Part shown: positions 34,101 through 42,215 of the stretch, in pieces | How the letters are laid out: every line of letters starts with the position of its first letter | Numbering within the stretch: the first letter of the stretch is position 1 | Assembly (NCBI GenBank): GCA_003164045.1 | Contig: PLRU01000090.1 | Location: 49,532-113,531 of the forward strand | DNA from: Candidatus Lustribacter telmatis | GTDB taxonomy: Bacteria > Vulcanimicrobiota > Vulcanimicrobiia > Vulcanimicrobiales > Vulcanimicrobiaceae | Reading direction: 5' to 3' | DNA: 64,000 nucleotides | Notes under the pieces: generated by a model | Told to the model about the DNA's origin: nothing | Database searches by the model: none | The model's input: only the letters and a program-made list of their open reading frames with translations | Program-made: the position numbers and the translations under genes

Positions 34101-35963
34101 GTGAAATCCTTCCCTGAGGGCGAAGTGCCGTTCGCCGGGCGGTATGCCTGGACAGCCGCCGTGGACCGGTGGATCGGTTATCTCACCGAGCCGTTGGCGG
34201 CGGTGCTGTTGGTCGTGGAAGTCGCGATCCTTGCCGCCGGCGTATTTTCTCGCTACGTCATGCACAACGCGCTCGTCTGGACCGACGAGGTCGCGACGAT
34301 CTTGCTCCTGTGGCTGGCGATGCTTGGAGCGGTATCGGCCTACCGGCGCCGCGAGCATATCCGGCTGACCGCGATCGTGCGGCGCGTGCGTCCGGATACG
34401 GCCTCACTGATGGAGGTCATATCTGCGGTCGTCGTCGCGATCTTCGCGCTCGAACTCTTTCCGGCGAGCCGCGTCTTTTTGATCCAAGAGCAGACCGACA
34501 TGACGCCCGTGCTGGGCATTCCACATTCGGATATCGTTGCGTCGATCGTGTTCGCGCTCATCGCGTTTCTGGTCATCTCGGTGCTGCGTTTGGTCGAGGC
34601 GCCGCCGAAGCAGGTCGCGATCGTGATAGCCGTTGCTGCGGTCGTATGTATCGCGGCATATTTCGGGCGCCCGCTGCTCGTGCCGCTCGGCAACTTCAAC
34701 CTGCTCGTGTTCTTCGTGCTGCTCGTCGGGGCGTGCGTGGCGATCGGCATTCCGATTGCCTTTGCGTTCGGTTTCGGCACGCTGAGTTATCTCGGGCTCA
34801 CGACGACCGTGCCGCTCAGCACCGTGGTCTCCCGGATGGACGAGGGCATTTCGAGTTTGATCTTGCTGGCGATTCCGCTGTTCATCGTGCTCGGGCTCTT
34901 GATGGGCAATGCCGGCATTGCGAAGCGGCTCGTGAACGCAATGGCGAGCGTTGTCGGCCACTTGCGCGGCGGCCTGGGCTACGTGCTGGTGTTCGCGATG
35001 TATCTCGTCTCCGGAATTTCCGGTGCCAAAGCGGCCGATATGGCGGCCGTGGCGCCGGTGCTCTTTCCGGAAATGGAACGCCGCGGCACCCCGCGGCCGG
35101 AACTCGTCGCGCTGCTCGCATCGTCCGCCGCGATGGCGGAAACGATCCCGCCGAGTCTCGTGCTGATCATCATCGGCTCGACGGCCGGCATTTCGATTGC
35201 CGCTCTGTTTGCCGCCGGGCTCGTTCCGGCGGCGCTGGCCGCGCTCTTTTTGCTCGTCGTCGTTTGGTTCCGGTCGCGCGACGATCGCACCGAACTCGCA
35301 CCGCGTCCGGCGCTACGCGACATCGCGTGGGCGTTCTTCGTCGCGATCCCCGGCTTCGTGCTGCCGTTCGTCATTCGTGCCGCAATTCTTGGCGGCGTGG
35401 CGACCGCGACGGAAGTGAGCACGATCGGCATCGTGTATACGATCCTCGTCGGCGTCTTCGTCTATCGCGAGTTCGATTGGCGGCAGATGTATCCGGTGTT
35501 GCGCGAGACGGCCAGCCTAACCGGCGCCATCATGCTCATCATTGCAACCGCAACGGCTATGGCTTGGGCCCTAACGCAATCCGGCTTCGCCGATCAACTC
35601 GCCACGGCGCTGAGCAACGCCCCCGGCGGCAAAGCCGGCTTCATGGCGCTATCGGTGATTCTGTTCCTCGTACTCGGCTCGATTCTCGAGGGCATCCCGG
35701 CCATCGTCCTCTTCGGCCCGCTACTCTTCCCGATCGCAAAAGCCGCCGGTATTGCGGAAGTCCACTTCGCGATCGTGGCCGTTCTCGCCATGGGCGTCGG
35801 CCTCTTCGCTCCGCCGTTCGGCGCCGGCTACTACGCCGCGTGCGCCATAGGAAAGTGCGATTCGGATCTAGCAGCGCCCCGCATCGTGCCCTATCTGCTT
35901 GCAATCGTACTCGCGCTCATCTGCGTAGCCGCAATCCCGCAACTCTCACTCGGCTTCCGATAG
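34101..35963 (+). CDS. TRAP transporter permease, fused small (DctQ) and large (DctM) subunits
   Basis: The 620-residue inner-membrane protein joins a DctQ-like domain (about 1-165, FSRYVMHNALVWTDEVATILLLWLAMLGA) to a DctM-like domain of about twelve helices (GIPIAFAFGFGTLSYLGL; GGLGYVLVFAMYLVSGISGAKAADMAAVAPVLFPEM; LGSILEGIPAIVLFGPLLFPIA; GVGLFAPPFGAGYYAACAI). Fused QM permeases are known and use a sodium gradient. The GTG start is accepted with a poor ribosome site. It is divergent from its binding-protein gene. Confidence 0.93.
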   Translation: MKSFPEGEVPFAGRYAWTAAVDRWIGYLTEPLAAVLLVVEVAILAAGVFSRYVMHNALVWTDEVATILLLWLAMLGAVSAYRRREHIRLTAIVRRVRPDTASLMEVISAVVVAIFALELFPASRVFLIQEQTDMTPVLGIPHSDIVASIVFALIAFLVISVLRLVEAPPKQVAIVIAVAAVVCIAAYFGRPLLVPLGNFNLLVFFVLLVGACVAIGIPIAFAFGFGTLSYLGLTTTVPLSTVVSRMDEGISSLILLAIPLFIVLGLLMGNAGIAKRLVNAMASVVGHLRGGLGYVLVFAMYLVSGISGAKAADMAAVAPVLFPEMERRGTPRPELVALLASSAAMAETIPPSLVLIIIGSTAGISIAALFAAGLVPAALAALFLLVVVWFRSRDDRTELAPRPALRDIAWAFFVAIPGFVLPFVIRAAILGGVATATEVSTIGIVYTILVGVFVYREFDWRQMYPVLRETASLTGAIMLIIATATAMAWALTQSGFADQLATALSNAPGGKAGFMALSVILFLVLGSILEGIPAIVLFGPLLFPIAKAAGIAEVHFAIVAVLAMGVGLFAPPFGAGYYAACAIGKCDSDLAAPRIVPYLLAIVLALICVAAIPQLSLGFR

Positions 35964-35978
35964 CCCTTCGCCCAGAGG

Positions 35979-36683
35979 TTAGGTGCCGAGGTAGGCGGCG
36001 GTTACTTCGCGGTTGTCGAGGAGTTCGGCGCCGGTGCCGGTGAGGACGATGCGGCCGCGTTCCATGACGTAGGCGCGGTCGGCGATGGCGAGGGCGCGGC
36101 GAGCGTTTTGCTCGACGAGTAAAATCGATGTTCCGTTGGCGCGTTCGCTTGCGATGATGTGGAAGATCTCATCGACGAGTTTTGGTGCTAGTCCCATCGA
36201 GGGTTCATCGAGCAGTAATGCGGTCGGGCCGGCAGCGAGGGCGCGGGCGATGGCGAGCATTTGCTGTTCGCCGCCGGAGAGAGAGCCGGCCGGTACGTTG
36301 CGGCGCGTTCGCAAGATGGGGAAGCGGTCGAGCAATCCGTCGATCGATGCGAAGCCTGCCGCGCCGCGCACGGCCGCGGCCACCTGCAAGTTTTCCTCGA
36401 CGCTCATTTGCGCGAGCATGCGCCGGCCTTCGGGAACGTGCAGCAATCCACGATGCACCAGCGCGTGCGGCGGGAGTTTGGTCACGTCGGCGCCGTTGAA
36501 GTACACGGTGCCGGCGCGTTTGGCGATGATCGCGGATATAGCCAGCAGCAGCGTCGTCTTGCCGGCGCCGTTGGCGCCGACGATCGCGCAAAGCGTACCG
36601 GCTTCGAGCGCGACGTCGACGTCGTGCAGGATGTCGATCTTGCCGTAGCCGGCGCGCAAGCCGCAGACCTCGAGCAGCGCCAT
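35979..36683 (-). CDS. livF: Branched-chain amino acid ABC transporter ATP-binding protein (LivF type), system 2
   Basis: The 234-residue ATPase starts MALLEVCGLRAGYGKIDILHDV. It has Walker A GANGAGKTTLLL, the signature LSGGEQQMLAIARAL, Walker B ALLLDEPSMGLAP and the LivF hallmark LLHVPEGRRML. Its ATG shares one base with the livG stop (TAATG). Together with livK, livH, livM and livG upstream it makes a complete second Liv system, independent of system 1 (different binding protein and gap lengths). Confidence 0.94.
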   Translation of the reverse strand: MALLEVCGLRAGYGKIDILHDVDVALEAGTLCAIVGANGAGKTTLLLAISAIIAKRAGTVYFNGADVTKLPPHALVHRGLLHVPEGRRMLAQMSVEENLQVAAAVRGAAGFASIDGLLDRFPILRTRRNVPAGSLSGGEQQMLAIARALAAGPTALLLDEPSMGLAPKLVDEIFHIIASERANGTSILLVEQNARRALAIADRAYVMERGRIVLTGTGAELLDNREVTAAYLGT

Positions 36684-37408
36684 TAGGCGATCTCCTCGAT
36701 CGTGCCGAGATAGGCTTCGATCACGGCGGGATTGCGCGCGATCTCGGCGGGCGTACCGCGCGCCAGCACCTCGCCGAAGTTCAGGACGACGACGTTATCA
36801 CAAGCCGCGCGTACGAGCGTCATGTCGTGCTCGATGAGCAGAATGCCGATGCCGTCGCGCGCCAACGTCCGAATCGTCTCGACCAGGCGCGCGGTTTCGG
36901 TGGGGTTCATTCCCGCGGCCGGTTCGTCGAGCATCAGAATGGATGGGTGTGCGGCAAGTGCGCGCGCGATTTCCAGTCGCCGTTGGTCGCCGTATGGAAG
37001 CGCCGAGGCCAGCGCGTCGAGAGCAAGATGGGGAACGCCGGCACGTTCGAGGAGCGCACGCGCGGCGTCGTCGCTGAGCGTGCCGGGTTGGGCGTAAGCT
37101 CCGGCGGCGAGGTTCGTGCGCACGTCGAGCGCACCGAACAGGCGGATGTTCTGATACGTCCGCGCGATGCCGGCGCGTGCAATGCGGTGCGCCGGGAGGC
37201 CGTTCAGACGGAGCGCGCCCAGGGAGATCGTTCCCGTTGCGAGCGGCGCGATTCCGGTCGTAGCGTTGATGAGCGTCGTTTTACCGGCGCCGTTCGGGCC
37301 GATGAGGCCGAGTGTCTGGCCGGGCTCGACCGTGAGCGAAACGTCGCAGAGCGCGATGACGCCGCCGTAGCGCACACCGACGCCGTCGAGGATAAGCGGG
37401 TCAGGCAT
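36683..37408 (-). CDS. livG: Branched-chain amino acid ABC transporter ATP-binding protein (LivG type), system 2
   Basis: The 241-residue ATPase starts MPDPLILDGVGVRYGGVIALCDV. It carries Walker A GPNGAGKTTLIN, the signature-region LPYGDQRRLEIARAL and Walker B ILMLDEPAAGMNP (the PAAGMNP form is typical of LivG). It overlaps livM by eight bases and livF by one. Confidence 0.94.
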   Translation of the reverse strand: MPDPLILDGVGVRYGGVIALCDVSLTVEPGQTLGLIGPNGAGKTTLINATTGIAPLATGTISLGALRLNGLPAHRIARAGIARTYQNIRLFGALDVRTNLAAGAYAQPGTLSDDAARALLERAGVPHLALDALASALPYGDQRRLEIARALAAHPSILMLDEPAAGMNPTETARLVETIRTLARDGIGILLIEHDMTLVRAACDNVVVLNFGEVLARGTPAEIARNPAVIEAYLGTIEEIA

Positions 37409-38255
37409 CGCGCGTCACGGGCGGGCGGCGGGAGCGCCACAGTGCCGAGAGGCCACTCGGGGCGAAGAGAATCACCACGAGCAAAATGATCCCGTTGGTG
37501 ACCTCGCGGAAATCCGCCAGCGCGCGGATCGCTTCGGGCAAGATCGAGAGGAATACCGCACCCGCAACGGCGCCGATCGGGCTCGTTACGCCCCCGATCA
37601 CACACCACACGAGGATTGCTTCCATACGAGGAAAACCGAAGTCGCCCGGCGCGATGAAGTAGAACGCGTGCGCGTAGAGCGCGCCGGCTAGGCCGGCAAT
37701 TGCGCCGCCGAGCGCGAGCGAAGCGAAGCGCACCATGCCCACGTCGACGCCCACGCCGCGGGCCGCCGCTTCATCTTCGCGCGTTAGGGCGACGGCGAGC
37801 GCGAACTTCGTGCGCGAGAGCAAGTACAGCGCAACCGCGACAAGCGCCAGTGCTCCGTAGATGATCGGGGTCGTCACGTCGTTGGGAATCCCGCTCAGCC
37901 CCTCGGCACCCCCGGTAATGCTCAAGTTGTTCACGACGACGCGCACGATCTCGCCGAAACCGACCGTCGCGATCGCAAGAAAGATGCCGCGCAGTTTGCG
38001 CACGGGATAGGCGAGCAGCGCGGCGACCAGCGTCGAGCATAAGACGGCCAGCAGAATGCTCGCCGCAAGCGGCCAGTGGTACTGCATGCTCGCAATTGCC
38101 GACACGTAGGCTGCGATGCCGGCGAAGGCGGCTTGCGCGAGCGCGAGTTGTCCCGCTTGCAGCGAAACCGATAACGAGAGCGCCAAGAGCGCGTTGATGC
38201 CGATCTGGTCGATCAGCCGCGAGTGGTGCCCGTAGAAGTCGACGAGGACGTTCAT
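37401..38255 (-). CDS. livM: Branched-chain amino acid ABC transporter permease (LivM type), system 2
   Basis: The start is set at MNVLVDFYGHHSRLIDQIGINALLAL (284 residues), where ATG overlaps the livH stop (ATGA). The longer ORF start lies inside livH and adds an Arg-rich stretch. LivM family segments include QAGQLALAQAAFAGIAAYVSA, KLRGIFLAIATVGFGEIVRVVVNN and GGVTSPIGAVAGAVFLSILPE. Multiple membrane helices are evident. Confidence 0.92.
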   Translation of the reverse strand: MNVLVDFYGHHSRLIDQIGINALLALSLSVSLQAGQLALAQAAFAGIAAYVSAIASMQYHWPLAASILLAVLCSTLVAALLAYPVRKLRGIFLAIATVGFGEIVRVVVNNLSITGGAEGLSGIPNDVTTPIIYGALALVAVALYLLSRTKFALAVALTREDEAAARGVGVDVGMVRFASLALGGAIAGLAGALYAHAFYFIAPGDFGFPRMEAILVWCVIGGVTSPIGAVAGAVFLSILPEAIRALADFREVTNGIILLVVILFAPSGLSALWRSRRPPVTRDA

Positions 38256-39130
38256 GCGTTGCGCAGCGCGCGCGCGCCGAAGATCCCCGCCGGACGCGCG
38301 ACCAAGATTAGAAACATCACGCCGAACGTCAAGGCATCGCGCCACGCCGAGAGTCCGTATGCGACTGCGAGCGTCTCGACCGCCCCGATCACGAACCCGC
38401 CGACGACGGCACCGGTGATGCTGCCCATGCCGCCGAGGATGATCACCGCGAGGCCCTTGAGCTCGATCGAGCCGGCCATGTCGACGCTTACGGCATTGTA
38501 TTCGAGACCGGTAAGGATGCCGGCAGCGCCGCCGAGGGCCGAGGCGATGAAGAAGGTCGCGGCGATCGTGCGTTCGATGTTCACGCCGAGCAAGGCCGCG
38601 GCGATGCGGTCTTGCGACACCGCGCGAATGTTTCGCCCGAGCGTTGTCGAGCGCAGCACGTAGCTCAGGATCAGCATCAGCGCGATCGCCGTGGCGAAGA
38701 TGATCGCCTCGACGCTGGTAAACGTTACCGGTCCGAGGTGGATCGGCGTCGCGTCGGTTCCGCCTTCGACAAAATGCCGTTCGTTGATGCCGTAGATGCC
38801 GCGCGCAATCGCGCCGATGATGATCGCCGCGCCGATCGAGGAGATCAGCGGCACGAGCGTTCCGGCGTTCCGGCGCCGCAGCGGCGCGAAGGCAACCTTA
38901 TCGAGCAGTATCCCGACGACGCCCGCCAAGATGACCGCGCCGACAAACGCCACCGGCAGCGGCAGACCGTCGGCGACGAGCGAGTATGCGGTGAACGCCG
39001 CGATCATATAGATCGCCGCGTGCGCGAGATTGAGGATATCGAGCACGCCGAAGACCAGCGTGTACCCGACCGCAAACAGCGCGTAAACGGCGCCTAAGAA
39101 AAGCCCGTTTACGAGCTGTTGCGCGATCAA
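38252..39130 (-). CDS. livH: Branched-chain amino acid ABC transporter permease (LivH type), system 2
   Basis: The 292-residue permease starts MIAQQLVNGLFLGAVYALFAVGYTLVFGVLDILNLAHAAIYMIAAF, a textbook LivH N-terminus. A second family region reads VIILGGMGSITGAVVGGFVIG. It follows the binding-protein gene by three bases and overlaps livM by four. Confidence 0.94.
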   Translation of the reverse strand: MIAQQLVNGLFLGAVYALFAVGYTLVFGVLDILNLAHAAIYMIAAFTAYSLVADGLPLPVAFVGAVILAGVVGILLDKVAFAPLRRRNAGTLVPLISSIGAAIIIGAIARGIYGINERHFVEGGTDATPIHLGPVTFTSVEAIIFATAIALMLILSYVLRSTTLGRNIRAVSQDRIAAALLGVNIERTIAATFFIASALGGAAGILTGLEYNAVSVDMAGSIELKGLAVIILGGMGSITGAVVGGFVIGAVETLAVAYGLSAWRDALTFGVMFLILVARPAGIFGARALRNA

Positions 39131-39133
39131 GAG

Positions 39134-40270
39134 CTAGAAGGGCGCGAAGCCGCCCTTTGCGATCTGCAAGACGACCGGAGCCGCCTTCACATCGCGATTG
39201 GCATCGAAGCCGATGTTGCCCAACACCGTGGAGTACGTCTTGCCGCTCTTGAGCCCGGCGAGAATTTCTTCTTTTGTCGTTGCGCCCGTTTTGGCGAGCG
39301 CTGCAACGACTTGCGCGCCGGCATAGGCTTGCGCGGCGAACTGGTCGGGGTCGTTGCCGTACTTCGTCTTGAAGCGCTTCACGAACTCGAGGTTGCCGTT
39401 TTCCTTGCCGCCGATGAACCACGCTGCCCCGACGACCACGCCTTCCGAGGCCGGACCGGCGACGGCGTACATCTGGGTTGAGTTGAGGCCGTTGCCGCCG
39501 AGCATGTGCGCCTTGATGCCGAGCTTACCGGCTTGCGCGATGATCTGCGTCGCTTCGGGGAAGAGACCGCCGATGGCGATCGCGTCGGGCTTCTTCGATG
39601 CGATTTTGGTCAGCGATGCGCCGAAGTCTTTATCGCCGATGTGGAACGTCTCGGTATCGACGACCGTCGCGCCGTTCTTTTCGAACTCTTTCTTGAAGAG
39701 GTCGCCGTCGGTCTTGGTAAACGCGTTGTCATCACCGTAGATAATCGCGAGTGTTTTTGCATGCCACTTCGCTTGCACTTTGGCGACGGTCGGCGGGATC
39801 GCTTGCGACTCGGCGAGAGAATCGCGGAAAACGGTCGGACCGATGTCGGTAACGCCCTCGGCCGTGGTCGAAGTTCCCATCACCGGGAAGTTCGCGGCTT
39901 TTGCGATCGGAAATGCCTTGAACGCTTCACCGGAAAGCGTCGGGCCCATCACGAGCGGCGTCGATCCGTCGGTCGTGAATTTCTGCATGAGGTTGACGAC
40001 TTGCGCGCCGTCGCTCGCTGCGTCTTGCACGTCGAACGAGAGGTTGGCGCCGCCGGCGTCGATGATGCCCGTCTTGATGTCCTCGGTCGCGAGGTCGTAG
40101 GCGTTCTTTTGCATCGTGCCATAGACGGCAGCCGAACCGGTGACGTCGGCGATGACGCCGACTTTGACGGTTTTTCCAGCGGCGGGTCCTTTGGTCAGTG
40201 CGGCCGCACCGGGGAGGGCAACGCCCACCGCCAAGACCATCGCAAGCGAGCACAACAGCGTTTTCTTCAT
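39134..40270 (-). CDS. Periplasmic branched-chain amino acid-type binding protein, system 2
   Basis: The 378-residue protein has a signal peptide (MKKTLLCSLAMVLAVGVALPGAAAL). The type I periplasmic binding fold shows in VGVIADVTGSAAVYGTMQKNAYDLATEDIK, LVMGPTLSGEAFKAFPIAKAANFPVMGTST and LAIIYGDDNAFTKTDGDLFK. It is LivK-like and delivers ligand to the LivHMGF2 transporter; ligand identity is unknown. It is the first gene of the operon, 68 bases downstream of the beta-lactamase-like gene on the same strand. Confidence 0.92.
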   Translation of the reverse strand: MKKTLLCSLAMVLAVGVALPGAAALTKGPAAGKTVKVGVIADVTGSAAVYGTMQKNAYDLATEDIKTGIIDAGGANLSFDVQDAASDGAQVVNLMQKFTTDGSTPLVMGPTLSGEAFKAFPIAKAANFPVMGTSTTAEGVTDIGPTVFRDSLAESQAIPPTVAKVQAKWHAKTLAIIYGDDNAFTKTDGDLFKKEFEKNGATVVDTETFHIGDKDFGASLTKIASKKPDAIAIGGLFPEATQIIAQAGKLGIKAHMLGGNGLNSTQMYAVAGPASEGVVVGAAWFIGGKENGNLEFVKRFKTKYGNDPDQFAAQAYAGAQVVAALAKTGATTKEEILAGLKSGKTYSTVLGNIGFDANRDVKAAPVVLQIAKGGFAPF

Positions 40271-40338
40271 ATGGTAATAGGCTCCGAATCAAGAGCGTGA
40301 ATTAGGAAAACTAATCGACAAGGCCGCGCCCGCTCCTC

Positions 40339-41124
40339 TTACGGCTCGATTAACAGGGGACGAATTCGCCGCATGAATGCCGCGAAGCGCGCGTCCGTTT
40401 CGTCGTTCGAGGTGAGCTCGCTGTACACGACGAGCACGTACCGGCCGCCGCCGGCCAGCTCGAGGATGCCGCCGTCGTGGCTCGTGTCGTCGGTATCGCC
40501 GGTTTTGTGCGCGAACCGGTCGCCGGGTTCGAGGCCGGCGGAGAGCTTGGTGTTCCAGACTTGCCCGCGCAAAAAACGCAGCAGCAGAGTGGCCGAGGGT
40601 ACGGTGCCGCGTGCGATCCGTTCGAACAGGTCGGCCGCGTCGCGGGCCGGATGGCTGTTCCGGCCGCTGGCTTCGGGATCGTCGATGAGCGGCAGCTTCC
40701 CCGAGAGTTTGCGGCGGAAGGCCGTTTCCCGCAGCCCGAGCGCGTGGACGTCGCTCGTGGCCGGGTCGCGTCCGAGGTGCTCCATGAGCACGTTCGTGGC
40801 CACGTTGTCCGACCGGGTGAGCATCAACTCGACCAGCTCGACGACGGTTGTGGTGTAGCCCGGCTCCAGCGGCGAGGGCGCATCGTTAAAGGTCATGTTG
40901 GCGGCGTCGACCAGGACCGGCTCGTCCCAGCGCGTGCGGCCGGCTTCAACGGCGACGGCCGCGGCCGCCGCCAGCGGAGTCTTGATCATGCTGGCCGGGT
41001 AGATCGTGCGGCCGGAGTCGAGGGCGAGACGCGGGCGCTCCCGGTCGAGGGCGGCTAGATAGATCGTCGCCGAGCCCAGGCCGGCTGCATCGGCGACAAT
41101 GGCGACCTCTGCGGAATCGATCAC
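40339..41124 (-). CDS. Class A beta-lactamase-like serine hydrolase, probably cytoplasmic
   Basis: The 261-residue protein has the serine active-site set: Ser45-x-x-Lys48 (SMIK), Ser105-Asp-Asn (RSDN) and Lys207-Thr-Gly (HKTG). A class A general-base Glu in an ExxLN omega-loop motif is not seen (DPEASGRNSHPARDAADLFE instead), so it may acylate without efficient hydrolysis. No signal peptide is present. Start is set at GTG 41124 (GAGGG six bases before); the ORF-track TTG adds twelve codons. It is divergent from the STAS-LolA/TetR/EmrA/TolC operon across an operator-rich gap. A peptidase, esterase or beta-lactamase role is possible. Confidence 0.78.
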   Translation of the reverse strand: MIDSAEVAIVADAAGLGSATIYLAALDRERPRLALDSGRTIYPASMIKTPLAAAAAVAVEAGRTRWDEPVLVDAANMTFNDAPSPLEPGYTTTVVELVELMLTRSDNVATNVLMEHLGRDPATSDVHALGLRETAFRRKLSGKLPLIDDPEASGRNSHPARDAADLFERIARGTVPSATLLLRFLRGQVWNTKLSAGLEPGDRFAHKTGDTDDTSHDGGILELAGGGRYVLVVYSELTSNDETDARFAAFMRRIRPLLIEP

Positions 41125-41155
41125 CGCCCGCCCTCGCAGCTCGGCGGAACTTCCA

Positions 41156-41173
41156 TGCAAGTGGGTACTTGCA
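41156..41173. promoter_or_regulatory. Inverted repeat, likely TetR operator 1
   Basis: A perfect 7-bp inverted repeat TGCAAGT-GGGT-ACTTGCA in the divergent gap. It overlaps a possible -35 (TTGCAC, 41169-41174) that is followed 17 bases later by TATGGT (41192-41197). Confidence 0.55.
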
Positions 41174-41197
41174 CTATCTCGTTTTCTACGGTATGGT
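41169..41197 (+). promoter_or_regulatory. Candidate promoter of the STAS-LolA/TetR/efflux operon
   Basis: TTGCAC and TATGGT with a 17-base spacer, ending about 30 bases before the chosen ATG at 41229. Hexamers are only moderate matches. The two inverted repeats flank or overlap it, as expected for repression by the TetR encoded in the operon. Confidence 0.4.
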
Positions 41198-41199
41198 TA

Positions 41200-41213
41200 T
41201 GCAAGCACTTACA
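41200..41213. promoter_or_regulatory. Inverted repeat, likely TetR operator 2
   Basis: TGCAAGCACTTACA, an imperfect palindrome (10 of 14 positions symmetric) with the same half-site TGCAAG / CTTRCA as operator 1, though with shorter spacing. It lies just downstream of the candidate -10. Confidence 0.45.
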
Positions 41214-41228
41214 CGCATGGCAAGAGTA

Positions 41229-42215
41229 ATGAACGAACCGACATATTTGACGTTAGCCGTTGACGACGAAAACGCCCGCGCCCGCTTCGATGCGGCGGTC
41301 GATGTTCTCGTCGGCGCAAAACCGGCCGCACCGCGCCTGATCGTCACCCTTGAGGGTGAGACGCTGCCGAGTACCCTGATCGCAACGATGGTCGGCGGTC
41401 TGCGCCGGTTGCGCGAAGTCGGCGGCGCAATCGCCGTCGAGCCCCGCACGCCGGCCCTGCGCGACACCTTCGCGCTCTACGGCCTCGACCGCGTCTTCGC
41501 TCTGCCGCTGGACCCCGAAGCGGCCCCGCGCTCGCGCTATCGCCCCTGGGTTCCGCGCGTCGCGGCCGCAATGCTGGCGATCCTCGTGACCGGTGCCGGC
41601 GCCTGGCCCGCCCGGGCGGCCGTAGAGCCGCCGTCGGACCCGGCCGATCCCGCCGCGATCCTCGCGCGCGTCATCGAGCGCAATCCGAACCTGTCGTCCT
41701 ATCAGGGGCGCATGCACGTCGACATCCGGCTCACCTCGTTTCCGTTCATCCGCGAGCACCTCGACGCGACGACGTATTACAAGCGTCCGTCAAACTACGA
41801 AGTCGTGTTCGACAAACTACCGTCATATGCGCGCGGCTTTGAGAGGCTATATACGGATATCGGCGACCCGGCGAATTGGGAGAAGCGTTTCGTCATCACA
41901 TCCGGCGGCGACGCGCTCTTCGATCGTCACCGCGACCTGGCGCTCCACCTCGTGCAGCGCGTGCGCGGCATGATCGATCACGAAACCGTGCTGGTCGATC
42001 CGGCCACGTGGTCGATCGATCAAATTCGCTATGATTACTACAACGGCGGCTCGATTACCATGTCGCAGGCTTTCCGCCAAATCGGCGGCAATTTGCTCCT
42101 CGTCTCGCAACGCGCCGACATCGCGATCCCGCACGTTCGCGCCGTAGCATACGGCACGTATAGCGATTATCAGACGAACGTTGCGGTCAACGCCGCAGTC
42201 TTCGAGAAGAACTGA
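41229..42215 (+). CDS. STAS domain fused through an internal signal-like segment to a LolA-like domain
   Basis: The 328-residue protein (start MNEPTYLTLAV; ATG 41217 also possible) has three parts. Residues 1-95 look like a STAS domain (RLIVTLEGETLPSTLIATMVGGLRRLREVG). Residues 105-131 (PWVPRVAAAMLAILVTGAGAWPARAA) look like a signal peptide or anchor with an AxA-type site. Residues 140-328 resemble LolA/lipoprotein-sorting proteins (LARVIERNPNLSSYQGRMHVDIRL; TYYKRPSNYEVVFDKLP). A cytoplasmic regulatory fold joined to a periplasmic lipoprotein-carrier-like fold is unusual. It may be a fusion, or Met115 may start a separate secreted form. It overlaps the TetR gene (TGATG). Confidence 0.72.
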   Translation: MNEPTYLTLAVDDENARARFDAAVDVLVGAKPAAPRLIVTLEGETLPSTLIATMVGGLRRLREVGGAIAVEPRTPALRDTFALYGLDRVFALPLDPEAAPRSRYRPWVPRVAAAMLAILVTGAGAWPARAAVEPPSDPADPAAILARVIERNPNLSSYQGRMHVDIRLTSFPFIREHLDATTYYKRPSNYEVVFDKLPSYARGFERLYTDIGDPANWEKRFVITSGGDALFDRHRDLALHLVQRVRGMIDHETVLVDPATWSIDQIRYDYYNGGSITMSQAFRQIGGNLLLVSQRADIAIPHVRAVAYGTYSDYQTNVAVNAAVFEKN

